Shown here piece by piece: positions 32,229-42,180 of a stretch of DNA of 64,000 bases. The notes beneath the pieces were generated by a model. It was not told the DNA's origin and ran no database searches. It was given only the letters and a program-made list of their open reading frames with translations. Source of the DNA: Burkholderia cepacia (GTDB lineage: Bacteria > Pseudomonadota > Gammaproteobacteria > Burkholderiales > Burkholderiaceae); NCBI RefSeq assembly GCF_001039005.1, contig NZ_LDWR01000005.1, positions 62,001-126,000 on the forward strand, given 5' to 3'. Numbering within the stretch: the stretch's first letter is position 1; each line of letters opens with the position of its first letter. The translations under genes and the position numbers were made by a program.

Positions 32229-35200
32229 CGGGCGACCTCCAGCGTCGGCGACGCATGGCCTGCTACGGGCGCCGCCCGGGTATCGAGCATCGCGCGCGCT
32301 TCGCCGTCGATCGCATGCTTCGCGGCGAGTGCCGCGACCGCGTCGTCTGCAGAATCGGTCGCGGAGCCGGCTTCGGCATCGGCCGACGCGCCGATCGAAT
32401 CGACGATGCGTCCGGCCAGCGTCGTCACGGACGCGCCCTCGGCGATCGCCATCACCGACAGCTTGACCTCGAACGCTTCCTCGACCGCGAGGCCGAGCTC
32501 CATCCCCATCAGCGAATCCATGCCCATGTCGAGCACCGACTTGTCGAGCGCGATGCGATCGGGCGTCATGTGCAGAATCCGCGCGATCTGCGCCTGCAGC
32601 GTCCTGGCAACCAGCGCGATCGCCTCGTCGCGTGGCAGCGCGAGCACTTCCTCGCGCAACTGCGTGCCGCCGTCGCGCGCATCGCCACCCTTCGCATGCG
32701 ATTGCAGCAGCGAATACCGGCGCGCCTTCGCGGCAGGCATCCCGCGTGCAACCGCGTGCCAGTCGAGCCGGACTACGGCTTCGCCGGCCGCGCCCGCGAC
32801 CAGCGCCCGTTCGAGCGCGATCATCGCCTCGTCGGACGTGATCGACGCGCCGCCGATCCGCGACTGCAACGCCTCGCGCGTATCCGCGTGACGGGCGAGA
32901 AAGCCGACGTCCTCGAGCGGCCCCCAGGCCATGAACATGCCGGGCAGACCCGCCGCGCGGCGATGTTCGACGAGCGCCTCGAGGAAGCTGTTGGCCGCGA
33001 CGTAGTTCGATTGCCCCGGATTGCCGAGATAGGTCGTCGCCGACGAATAGACCACGAACAGGTCGAGCGGCAGCGCGCGCGTCGCGCGATGCAGGTTCCA
33101 CGCGCCGGCCACCTTCGGTGCGAGCACCGCGGCCATGCGCGCATCGTCGAGATTGCGCACGAGGCCGTCGTCGATCGACATCGCGGAATGCAGCACGCCC
33201 TTGAGCGCGATGTCGCGCCGGACGATCGCGGCAATCATCGCGTCGACCGCCGCGGCGTCGGTCACGTCGCACGACACGACGTCGACGGTGACGCCGAGCG
33301 TGTCGCGCCAGCGCTCGACTTCGTCGCGCGCCGCGACGGCGAGTTCGCCGGAACGGCTCGCCAGCGTCAGTTGGCGTGCACCGCGCTCGACCATCCAGCG
33401 CGCGCTCGCGAAACCGAGCCCGCCCGTGCCGCCGACCACCAGGTACGCGCCATGCGGATCGAGCGCGAGCGAACCCGTGCCCGTGATGCCGCGCGTCGGT
33501 GCCGGCGTGCCGCACGGATAGGTCACGAGCACCTTGCCGATCTGGCGCGCCTGCTGCATGTAGCGGAACGCGTCCTCGGCCCGTTCGGCGGGGAACGCGC
33601 GATACGGCAGCGGATGCAGCGCCGCTGCCGAGAACAGCGCCATCACTTCGCCGAACAGGCGTGCCGTCAGCTCCGGCAGCACGCCCATCAACTGGTCGGC
33701 ATCGATGCCGAAATAGCTGATGTTGTTGCGGAACGGCCTGAGCCCGATATGGCTGTTTTCGTAGAAATCGCGCTTGCCGAGTTCGAGGAAACGACCGAAC
33801 GGACGCAGCGTATCGATGCTGCGCACCATGGCTTCGCCGGCGAGCGAATTCAGCACGATGTCGATGCCCTGGCCGCCCGTCATCGCGCGGATGTCGTCCG
33901 CGAACGCCAGGCTGCGCGAATCGAGCACGTGATCGGCGCCGAGCAGGCGCACGAACTCGCGCTTCTCGTCGCTGCCCGCCGTCGCGAACACTTCCGCGCC
34001 GAAGTGGCGCGCGAGCTGGATCGCGGCGATGCCGACGCCGCCCGCGCCGCCATGCACGAGCACGCGCTCGCCGCGACGCAGCCGCGCGAGTTCGACGAGC
34101 GCGTAATACGCGGTGAAGAACGTGGTCGGCACGGTCGCCGCTTCCTCGAACGACAGGCGCTCGGGTTTCAGCGCGATCGCTTGCGCGCGCGTCCTGACGC
34201 GCGTCGCGAACGAGGCCGCTGCGAACCCGAGGACCGCGTCGCCCGGCGCGAATTCCGTCACGGCGCTGCCCACCCGCACGACGCGGCCGGACAGCTCCAT
34301 GCCGATCGTCGCGCCCGCGAAACCGGTCTCGACCGCTTCATCGGACAGCAGCCCCATCGCATACATCACGTCGCGGAAATTCAGGCCGGTCGCAACCGGC
34401 TCGATTTCCACCTCGTCCGCGCCCAGCGCGCGTTCGGGCAGCGCAAACCATTCGAGATTGCGCAACGAGCCCGGCGCATCGAACGCGAGCACGGCCGCGC
34501 GCGCGATCGCGCCGTCATTGCGGGCCGCGGCCTGCGCGGCCGTCAGCATGCGCGGCACCAGCCGCCCGTGTGCGCTCAGGACGACTTCTTCCTCCACCGC
34601 CGCGCCGGTCAGCTCGCGAATCAGCGCGTCGGGAATCCGGTCCGCCGCGCGATCGACGTCGATCAGGCGGCACGCGAGTTCGGGATGCTCGTTCGCCAGC
34701 ACGCGACCGAGGCCCCACAGCGTCGCCTGTTCCGGATGCGCGTTCGCCGCACCGGCGAACGGCGCGCCGCCGCGTGTGACGACGGTCAGCCGCGTGGCCG
34801 CGTTCGGCTGCGCGCCGAGCGCGCGCACGAGCGCCGCAAGGGCGATCACGCCGTCGCGCTGCGCGGCCATCAGACCGTCTCCCGTGGCCGATTCGGCCAG
34901 CGGCGCTTCCGGCGCGCAGAACACGACATGCGCCGGCTGCCCGGCAGGCAACGACGCGATCGCATCGGCCGCGTGCGTGATGTCCACGATTTCGGCCGGA
35001 TAACCCGCGTGCGCGAGCGCATCGGCCAGCCGTCCGCCGAAACCGCCGACGGCATCCGGCGCGTGCATCACGAGCCACTGCTCGCTGCGCGCCAGCGTAT
35101 CGAGATCGTTCGTGCCGTCGCAGCCTTGCGCGGCCACGGCGCTCGCGGGGTTGCGCGCGATGACGAACGTCGGCGTGCCGTCCAGGTCGAGCGACTGCTC

Positions 35201-38200
35201 GACGTGCCGCACGACGTCGACGTAGCCCGCGCGCTCGAGCGCCGCATCGAGATCGGCCGGCGCCAGCGGCACGGGCGCGCCGGCTTCCGTCGACGACGCC
35301 TGCGAGCCGAACACGATGTCGGAAAAGCGGCCGCGGCGCGACTCGGCCAGCAGCAGCAATCCGCCCGGCGCGAGCCACGAACGCATCGCGTTCAGCGCAT
35401 CGGCCACATCCTGACGGCCGCTCAACGCACGGTTCGCGACGATCAGGTCATAGGGGCCGGCTTCGTCGGCCGCCAGCGACAGCCGCTCGCCCGGTTGCAG
35501 TGCGACCGTGCGCACCGCCGATTCCGCGTCCGCGTCGAACCCGGCCAGTTGGCCGGCCGTCGCGGCGATCGTGTGATCGCAGCGCGCGGCCGCGAGATGC
35601 ATGCCGAGCGTCTGCAGCACGTCGCCGTCCGTCGCGCCCAGTTCGAGCACGCGCAACCGGCGCGCCGGTTCCCATGCGTCGACCGCCTGCTCGACGCCGG
35701 CCGTCAGCAGTGCGTGCACGTGCTGCCAGGTCGGCGATGCGGCAAGGAGTTGCTCGACCAGGCTGTGCCCGGTCGGCGACAGCAAACGTGCGCCATCCTT
35801 CGCACCGCTCAGCACGTCGGGCAACGCCGCGCCGCAATGCGCGAGCAGCGTCAGCTCGGCCACGTGCCCCGGCGACTCGGCCAGCAGCCCGCGCCACAGC
35901 TCGTCGAGCGGCGGCAGCGCCGCACACGCTGCATCGTCGCGCACGACGCGATCGCCGTCGCGATGGGCAAGACCGTCCTCGACGAGCATGTCGGCAAGAC
36001 GCGTGGCAAGCGCCGCACGCTCGGCCGCCGGCTGCCACGTGCCGGCGAATGCGCCGAGCGCATCGAATGCACGAAGCACGTAGAGGCTCGCCAGCACGTC
36101 GAGCAGCGGCAGAATTTCGGTCAGATGCTGCGTGCGGCGGCCGTCCTGTTCGGCGGCATCGAGCCGCGCGACGGCTTGCGCGAGCAGCGCGTCGGGGGCC
36201 GGCAAACCGGCTGCGTCGACTTCGTTCGGCAGCGGCACCTCTTCGAGGCGGTAGACGAAGCGCGCGGGCAGGTTCTGCCGACGGCCGACGAGATCGACGC
36301 GCCGGAACCGGCAACCGCCGAGCCGCGCGACGATCGCGCCGTGTGCGTCGAGGAATTCGAAATGCGCGACGATCGAATGCGGGCTGCGCCGGTCGATCCG
36401 TGCGAGCACCCGTGCGACCGCGTCGCCGCGCAGATAGTCGACCCGGCCGATCTGCACCGGCACGTAAGCCGGATGCTCGCCGTCGCGCGCGTGCGCCGCC
36501 AGCAACGCGAACAGCGGATGAAACCCGCTGTCCATCAGCGCCGGATGCAGCAGATAGGCGGACAGCGCCCGCGCATCGCCGCATGCGGCAGGCGCGGCGA
36601 CGTCGGCCAGCGCCGCGTCGTCGTCAGCGGCGACCCGCACCGAGCGAACCCAGCGGAACGCCGGCCCGTAGCCGAGGCCGATGGCCGCCGTGTTCGCGTA
36701 CAGCGTGTCGCCGTCAGCGGCCGGCAGCGCAAGCAGGCGAGCGAGCGCGTCGGACGGCACGACGCTCGCGGCACCCAGCACGTTGCCGCTTTCCAGCATC
36801 CGCCCCGTCACGTTCAGCGTCCATCCGCCGTCGGACATCCGGTCGCGCGTCTCGATCGTGAAGGTCGCGGTGCGCGGCTCGATCACGAGCCGGAACAGCT
36901 TCGCCTGCTGCGGCTGGAACACGACCGGCATGCGAATCTCGACGTTTTCGAGTGCCGCATCCGGCGTATCGAAGAAGGTGCGTGCCGCGGCGAGCGCCAT
37001 TTCCACGTATCCCGCACCCGGGAACGCCACGCCGCCGTCGACAACGTGATCGGCCAGCATCGGCAGCTTCGCCGGATCGAGCTGGTTTTCCCACGCGAAT
37101 GCGTGTTCGTGCAGGCGATAGCCGAGCAACGGGTGCTCGCGACGGCGATTGACGAGGCCGTAGCCTTCGGCGGTCGGCGTCAGCCAGTAGCGGTCGCGCT
37201 GCCACGGATAGGACGGCAGCGCCGCACGCGACGTGCCTGGCGCGAAGCGGTCGGGATCGACGCTCGCGCCATGCGCGATCGCCGCGAGAATCGCTTGCCG
37301 CAGCGTCGCCGCGCTGCCGTGATCGCGCTTGAGCGTCGGCAGCGCCACGCCGGTCGCGCCGGCGGCCGCGAACGCCTGCTTCACGTACGTGCGCAGGATC
37401 GAATGCGACGATACCTCGACGAACAGCCGGACACCCTGCTCGATCAGATGCGCGATGCCGTCGCCGAAGCGCACGGGCTCACGGATATTGCGCCACCAGT
37501 AGCGCGCATCGAGCTCGCTGCCGGCGAGCGCGCCGCCGGTCACGGTCGACACGAAAGCGCCGTTGCCCGGTTGCGGCCGCAGGCTCGCCAGCTCGGCCAG
37601 CACGACCGGCTCGATGCGGTCCATGTGGCTGCTGTGGAACGCATAGTCGAGATCCAGCATCTGGAAGAACTTGCCGCTGCCGCGCAGCGCAGCCTCCAGC
37701 GCCTGCAATCCCTGCAGTTCGCCCGCGAGCGTCACCGCATCCGGGCTGTTGATGCCGGCGATCTCGACGCGCCGCGCCAGCCCGTGGCGCGCGATCAGTT
37801 CGCGTGCTGCCGCCTCGCCGATGCCGACTGCCGCCATCCGGCCGCTGCCGCGCGTCATCGCCTGCGCGCGGCTGCGGATCTTGATCACGCGCACCGCGTC
37901 GGCGAGCGACAGCGCGCCCGTCACCCACGCCGCCGCAATTTCGCCGACGCTATGGCCGATCGCCGCGTCGTATCGCATGCCGCGCGCGTCGATCACACGG
38001 ATCATGCCGACCTGGATCGCGAACAGCAGCGGCTGCGCATTCTCCGTCGCGGCGAGCCATTCGGCGCCCGCACCGGCCAGCCATTCCGCGCTCGGGCCGC
38101 CGCGCATCACGTCGACCAGCGACGGGCTGCCGTCTGCACACCACAGCGCGTCGACTTCGTCGAGCGCCGCGCGGAAGACGGCGTTCTCCGCATAGAGTTC

Positions 38201-39859
38201 GTTGCCCATCCCGACCCACTGGCAACCGTTGCCCGAGAACACGAGCGCGGTGCGCAGCGCGTCGGCGGGTGCCTGGCCGGTCACGACGCAAGCCGGCAAC
38301 CCTTCCTGCGCCGGCTGCGCCAGCGCCGCGAGCGCCGCGCGCCCTGCGGCCACGTCGGCCGGCGCGACGATCGCGCGATGCTCGAGCCACTGGCGACGAC
38401 GTGCGGCCGCGGCAGCAAGCGCCTGCCAGTCGGCGCCGTTCTCGAGCGCTGCCAGATAGCGGCTCGCGAGCGCACCGAGCGCGTTCGCGCTGCGGGCGGT
38501 CAGCACGAGCGGAGACGGTGCTTGAGACGGTTCTTGTACAGCCGTCGACGCATCCTTTGCGACCGCCGCCGGCGCCTCGGTCAGCACGACGTGTGCGTTC
38601 GTTCCGCCGAAGCCGAACGAGTTGATGCCGACCGTCAGCGGCGCGTCGCCCGCATCGAGCGGCATGTAGCGATCGACGACGCGCAGACGCCCGCCGTCGA
38701 AATCGATGCCGGGATTGGGCGTGACGAAATGCAGCGAGCGCGGCACCGCGCGATGCTTCAGGCACAGCACGGCCTTCAGCAGGCCGGCCATGCCGGATGC
38801 CGTCTCGAGATGGCCGATGTTGGTCTTGACCGAACCGATCAGCAGCGGGCGATCCGCCGGGCGCTCGCCCGACACGACGTCGATCAGCGCGCGCGCCTCG
38901 ATCGGATCGCCGACCGCCGTGCCGGTGCCATGCGCCTCGAGGTACGCGAGCGACTGCGGATCGATACCCGCGCGCGCGTATACGCTGCGCAGCAGCGACG
39001 CCTGCGCGGCCGCGCCCGGCACGCTGATGCCACCCGGCGAGTGGCCGACCGAGTTCACGCCGGAACCGGCGATCACCGCATGGATCGTGTCGCCATCGGC
39101 GAGCGCGCGATCGAGCGGCTTGAGCAGCACGAACGCGCCGCCTTCCGAGCGGACGTAGCCGTCGCCGGTCGCATCGAACGCGCGACAACGGCCGCGCGGC
39201 GACAGCATCGACGCCTTGGAGAAACTGACGAAGCCGAACGGGTGCAGCAGCAGGTTGACGCCGCCCGCGAGCGCCGTGTCGGCTTCGCCGGACTGCAGCG
39301 CGCGGACGGCCTGGTGGAGTGCGACGAGCGACGACGAGCAGGCCGTGTCGACGGACATGCTCGGGCCGCGCAGGTCGAACAGATAGGACACGCGGTTCGA
39401 CGCGATGCTCAGCGTATTGCCGGTCGCCGAATACGGATCGATCACGTTCAGATCGTCCATGTTGCGGTTGCCGTAGTCGGTGCCCGCGACGCCGACATAG
39501 ACGCCGCAGTTGCTGCCACGCATGTCCGCCGGGCGCACGCCCGCATCCTCGAACGCTTCCCACGCGAGTTCGAGCAGCAGGCGCTGCTGCGGATCCATCT
39601 GGGCCGCTTCGCGCGGGGAAATGCCGAAGAACGCGGCGTCGAAGCCGGCGACGTTGTCGAGGACGCCGGCCGAGAACGTGTAGCTCTTGCCCGGTTCGCG
39701 TTTGGACGGGTGCTGGTAGAAATCGGTGCCGAAGCGGTCGGCGGGGATTTCGGTGACTGCGTCGCGTTCGTCGCGCAGCAGTTGCCAGAAGTCGCCAAGA
39801 TTGTTTGCGCTCCCGGGAAACCGACAAGCTATCCCAATTATTGCAATCTTACTGTTCAT
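32225..39859 (-). CDS. wcbR: fully reducing type I polyketide synthase (WcbR)
   Basis: A 2544-residue multidomain synthase. Domains in order: KS (1-430) with Cys174 in DTACSSS, His310 and His350; AT (about 535-840) with Ser637 in GHSVGE; DH (about 905-1190) with His938 and Asp1110; a C-methyltransferase-like region (about 1370-1560) with a degenerate VLELGATDG box; ER (1797-2115) with HGGAGGVGIAA; KR (2137-2320) with GGTGGLG and Tyr2286; ACP (about 2410-2490) with Ser2449 in DMGMDS. There is no thioesterase. All reductive domains look intact, so a saturated chain is expected. It is followed by the LpxC-like and oxoamine synthase genes. Confidence 0.95.
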   Translation of the reverse strand: MNSKIAIIGIACRFPGSANNLGDFWQLLRDERDAVTEIPADRFGTDFYQHPSKREPGKSYTFSAGVLDNVAGFDAAFFGISPREAAQMDPQQRLLLELAWEAFEDAGVRPADMRGSNCGVYVGVAGTDYGNRNMDDLNVIDPYSATGNTLSIASNRVSYLFDLRGPSMSVDTACSSSLVALHQAVRALQSGEADTALAGGVNLLLHPFGFVSFSKASMLSPRGRCRAFDATGDGYVRSEGGAFVLLKPLDRALADGDTIHAVIAGSGVNSVGHSPGGISVPGAAAQASLLRSVYARAGIDPQSLAYLEAHGTGTAVGDPIEARALIDVVSGERPADRPLLIGSVKTNIGHLETASGMAGLLKAVLCLKHRAVPRSLHFVTPNPGIDFDGGRLRVVDRYMPLDAGDAPLTVGINSFGFGGTNAHVVLTEAPAAVAKDASTAVQEPSQAPSPLVLTARSANALGALASRYLAALENGADWQALAAAAARRRQWLEHRAIVAPADVAAGRAALAALAQPAQEGLPACVVTGQAPADALRTALVFSGNGCQWVGMGNELYAENAVFRAALDEVDALWCADGSPSLVDVMRGGPSAEWLAGAGAEWLAATENAQPLLFAIQVGMIRVIDARGMRYDAAIGHSVGEIAAAWVTGALSLADAVRVIKIRSRAQAMTRGSGRMAAVGIGEAAARELIARHGLARRVEIAGINSPDAVTLAGELQGLQALEAALRGSGKFFQMLDLDYAFHSSHMDRIEPVVLAELASLRPQPGNGAFVSTVTGGALAGSELDARYWWRNIREPVRFGDGIAHLIEQGVRLFVEVSSHSILRTYVKQAFAAAGATGVALPTLKRDHGSAATLRQAILAAIAHGASVDPDRFAPGTSRAALPSYPWQRDRYWLTPTAEGYGLVNRRREHPLLGYRLHEHAFAWENQLDPAKLPMLADHVVDGGVAFPGAGYVEMALAAARTFFDTPDAALENVEIRMPVVFQPQQAKLFRLVIEPRTATFTIETRDRMSDGGWTLNVTGRMLESGNVLGAASVVPSDALARLLALPAADGDTLYANTAAIGLGYGPAFRWVRSVRVAADDDAALADVAAPAACGDARALSAYLLHPALMDSGFHPLFALLAAHARDGEHPAYVPVQIGRVDYLRGDAVARVLARIDRRSPHSIVAHFEFLDAHGAIVARLGGCRFRRVDLVGRRQNLPARFVYRLEEVPLPNEVDAAGLPAPDALLAQAVARLDAAEQDGRRTQHLTEILPLLDVLASLYVLRAFDALGAFAGTWQPAAERAALATRLADMLVEDGLAHRDGDRVVRDDAACAALPPLDELWRGLLAESPGHVAELTLLAHCGAALPDVLSGAKDGARLLSPTGHSLVEQLLAASPTWQHVHALLTAGVEQAVDAWEPARRLRVLELGATDGDVLQTLGMHLAAARCDHTIAATAGQLAGFDADAESAVRTVALQPGERLSLAADEAGPYDLIVANRALSGRQDVADALNAMRSWLAPGGLLLLAESRRGRFSDIVFGSQASSTEAGAPVPLAPADLDAALERAGYVDVVRHVEQSLDLDGTPTFVIARNPASAVAAQGCDGTNDLDTLARSEQWLVMHAPDAVGGFGGRLADALAHAGYPAEIVDITHAADAIASLPAGQPAHVVFCAPEAPLAESATGDGLMAAQRDGVIALAALVRALGAQPNAATRLTVVTRGGAPFAGAANAHPEQATLWGLGRVLANEHPELACRLIDVDRAADRIPDALIRELTGAAVEEEVVLSAHGRLVPRMLTAAQAAARNDGAIARAAVLAFDAPGSLRNLEWFALPERALGADEVEIEPVATGLNFRDVMYAMGLLSDEAVETGFAGATIGMELSGRVVRVGSAVTEFAPGDAVLGFAAASFATRVRTRAQAIALKPERLSFEEAATVPTTFFTAYYALVELARLRRGERVLVHGGAGGVGIAAIQLARHFGAEVFATAGSDEKREFVRLLGADHVLDSRSLAFADDIRAMTGGQGIDIVLNSLAGEAMVRSIDTLRPFGRFLELGKRDFYENSHIGLRPFRNNISYFGIDADQLMGVLPELTARLFGEVMALFSAAALHPLPYRAFPAERAEDAFRYMQQARQIGKVLVTYPCGTPAPTRGITGTGSLALDPHGAYLVVGGTGGLGFASARWMVERGARQLTLASRSGELAVAARDEVERWRDTLGVTVDVVSCDVTDAAAVDAMIAAIVRRDIALKGVLHSAMSIDDGLVRNLDDARMAAVLAPKVAGAWNLHRATRALPLDLFVVYSSATTYLGNPGQSNYVAANSFLEALVEHRRAAGLPGMFMAWGPLEDVGFLARHADTREALQSRIGGASITSDEAMIALERALVAGAAGEAVVRLDWHAVARGMPAAKARRYSLLQSHAKGGDARDGGTQLREEVLALPRDEAIALVARTLQAQIARILHMTPDRIALDKSVLDMGMDSLMGMELGLAVEEAFEVKLSVMAIAEGASVTTLAGRIVDSIGASADAEAGSATDSADDAVAALAAKHAIDGEARAMLDTRAAPVAGHASPTLEVAR

Positions 39860-39862
39860 CTT

Positions 39863-41392
39863 TTATGTCGCTTTCTCGGATGCGTGCGGTTGCTCCGCGC
39901 GATTTTCACCCTCTTGCACCACGTGCAGCAGTGCCACGCCTAGCTCTTCGGCAGCCAAATGCCTGCATTCTGACGAAACTATGCCGTAATTCTTCCAGAT
40001 GAAGTAGTCACTGCATTGTGGAGAAACGCCCAGTTTTTGGAATACATGAGGCAGAGCGGGAACGTGATCGCCGTAAAAACAAACGACCGTTTCACGATTG
40101 CTGGCGCGCAAATAATCCAGCAGGCGCCCGATCATTGCGTCTGCATTTTCAATGTGCCGTAGATATGCGGTCAGATCGCGCCAGGATGCGTCCTCGCCGA
40201 GAGTATGCCGTGAAGACGACTCACCAGGCAAAACCTGCTCAAGGTGTAGCGGGCCGTGGTTTTCCATCGTCATCGCAAAGATGAAACGCGGCTCATCCCG
40301 CTTGGCTTCCAGCGCAGCAATCACCGCATCCAGAACGGCTGCGTCGGAGATATACGGACCGGCGTGCGACGCCCCGACAAAATGCTCGATGTCGAGGAAC
40401 GTGTTGAATCCGAGTAATGGAAAGGCGCGATTACGGCCAAAGAAATCAGCGTAATACGGGTGAATCGCCACCGTGCCATACCCGCCACGCCTGAAGCAGT
40501 CGGCGATCGAGGTGCACGCGCGGCGCACGAATGCGTACGGATAAAAGCGTGCATAACCGAGTTGCTCGGACGGCAAGCCGGTCAGCATCGCGAATTCGGT
40601 GCGCATTGTGTTTGCGCCCCACGCCGGAACTGAAAGCTCGCCGTAATAAATCGCTTCACTCCTCGCCAGATCCAAGTGGCGGAGTACGGTGGGCGCAATC
40701 GCCTGCGAAATACGCCGCACGTCAAACAGCGATTCACTCTGAATGATGATGACGTCCGGGCCCCGCCCTGGCGTGCCATTTGCGAACGGCCCTGCTTCGG
40801 TCACACGCCGGAACGCTTCGAACGTCGCTGCGCGCATACCGTTCAGCAAGTATGCGATGAAGACTGCGAAAAAACCGTGACGACGTTGATCCTCATCCGC
40901 GTCAAGTCCCAAAGGCAGGTGTGCCGCAATGTATCGAGCCAGCAAGAATGTCAACACGAGGATGACCAACGCCGCGACTGTCGGACGTGGCATAACAGGC
41001 GCCTCGGCAAGATAGCCGGCCATAACGAGTACGATGCCCGCCCCAATTGCGACGACCTTACCCGTGGTCAAGAATGGCAGATAGAGCCTTGGATGCGTGA
41101 ACAGTTGACTGAACAGGCTGAGATCGGTGAAAACGAACGGCTCGCGAAGGGATTCGTATTTAGCGTTACTAACAACCGCGACGAGCCCGACCAGCGCGAC
41201 AGCGACAAACGAAGAGAAGATCGGACGTGCAGTGACAAGCAACATCAGCGACGCGACGAACACGACCGCAAGCATATGCAAAAGCAATGCGTCGGGGCGA
41301 CGCCGCAACTGTACGCTCGGGACGGCGAGCCGGTCCGGTAGGAACGATACACCGGCTGCCGCGACAAACGCGAGCCAGATCGTGCCAGTCAA
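39863..41392 (-). CDS. wcbQ: LTA-synthase/sulfatase-family membrane enzyme (WcbQ)
   Basis: A 509-residue protein with about four or five N-terminal membrane helices and a periplasmic alkaline-phosphatase-superfamily domain. Visible catalytic elements are VIIIQSESLF, ANTMRTEF with the candidate nucleophile Thr, TMENHGPLH and CFYGDHVPAL. Relatives transfer phosphoglycerol or phosphoethanolamine from phospholipids, or hydrolyse sulfate or phosphate esters. The TTG start at 41392 is chosen because AAGGAAG sits 7 nt upstream and TTGA overlaps the wcbP stop. It lies 3 bp upstream of wcbR. Confidence 0.85.
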   Translation of the reverse strand: MTGTIWLAFVAAAGVSFLPDRLAVPSVQLRRRPDALLLHMLAVVFVASLMLLVTARPIFSSFVAVALVGLVAVVSNAKYESLREPFVFTDLSLFSQLFTHPRLYLPFLTTGKVVAIGAGIVLVMAGYLAEAPVMPRPTVAALVILVLTFLLARYIAAHLPLGLDADEDQRRHGFFAVFIAYLLNGMRAATFEAFRRVTEAGPFANGTPGRGPDVIIIQSESLFDVRRISQAIAPTVLRHLDLARSEAIYYGELSVPAWGANTMRTEFAMLTGLPSEQLGYARFYPYAFVRRACTSIADCFRRGGYGTVAIHPYYADFFGRNRAFPLLGFNTFLDIEHFVGASHAGPYISDAAVLDAVIAALEAKRDEPRFIFAMTMENHGPLHLEQVLPGESSSRHTLGEDASWRDLTAYLRHIENADAMIGRLLDYLRASNRETVVCFYGDHVPALPHVFQKLGVSPQCSDYFIWKNYGIVSSECRHLAAEELGVALLHVVQEGENRAEQPHASEKAT

Positions 41393-42180
41393 TTTGGGTC
41401 TTCCTTGCCGGGCAGATATGAAAGCTTGTCGAGGATCGCATCGGCCAGGGTGATGGGCAGCAAGGCCAAGATGCGCATGCCGAAAGCAAGCAAGCCAGGA
41501 AACGCTATTTCCGCGCGCCTTGCGTCGAGTTTGCGGCGAATATAGGCAGCGGCCCGGTCTGCGGTCCACATGAAAGGCTTATCGCCTGGAAAAACATCAC
41601 TCATCGATGTTTTGACGAAACCCGGGAGAATCACGGACATGCGGACCCCATCACGCTTGAGCAGCGAACGGACGGAGTCGGCATAGGCCTTGATCGCGGA
41701 TTTGCTCGCGCAGTAAGCCGGGGAAATTGCCATTCCACGAAGGGCGGCAATGGACGCGACCATCGCGATGTGACCATGCCTGCGCACGCGCATGCGGTCG
41801 ATCACGGGAAGGACCGTGTGGATTGCGCCGTAGAAGTTCGTGTCGACGACGGTGGTGGTGCGGTCAAGGTTTTCCCAATCGGAGGCAGAAGAAAGCGTGC
41901 TCGCGATACCGGCGTTGGCGATGAGAAGATCGATCGGATATTGATCGTCGAAGTCATATAGCCACGCGCAAATCGAACCAGACTCCCGTACGTCGATCGC
42001 GCCGACGATGACTTGCGCGCCGCGCACACGGCATGCTGTTGCGGTCGCTTCGAGTTGCACGTCATTCCGACCGACGATGCCGAGCACGACACCCGGTTGC
42101 GCGTACGCCATCGCAAGGGCGCGTCCTATGCCGGCGCTTGCACCGGTAATGACAACATGACGAGGCGCAGAGTCAATCAT
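41389..42180 (-). CDS. wcbP: short-chain dehydrogenase (WcbP)
   Basis: A 263-residue SDR with TGASAGIG near the N-terminus, the NAG motif (LLIANAGIAS), catalytic Ser (MVASIAAL) and YxxxK (AYCASKSAIKAY). A hydrophobic C-terminal segment (GMRILALLPITLADAIL) may associate with the membrane. The start at 42180 overlaps the wcbO stop by 8 bp, and the stop overlaps the wcbQ start. Likely substrates are a capsule sugar or a keto group on the lipid made by WcbR/WcbT, for which a 3-ketoreductase would be expected. Confidence 0.87.
   Translation of the reverse strand: MIDSAPRHVVITGASAGIGRALAMAYAQPGVVLGIVGRNDVQLEATATACRVRGAQVIVGAIDVRESGSICAWLYDFDDQYPIDLLIANAGIASTLSSASDWENLDRTTTVVDTNFYGAIHTVLPVIDRMRVRRHGHIAMVASIAALRGMAISPAYCASKSAIKAYADSVRSLLKRDGVRMSVILPGFVKTSMSDVFPGDKPFMWTADRAAAYIRRKLDARRAEIAFPGLLAFGMRILALLPITLADAILDKLSYLPGKEDPN

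Noticed and set aside
31871..39943. 2690-codon open frame on the plus strand opposite the PKS gene
   Set aside because: It is an antisense shadow produced by the high G/C third-position bias of wcbR: Arg/His/Ala-rich translation, no domains, and the minus strand encodes a complete PKS.
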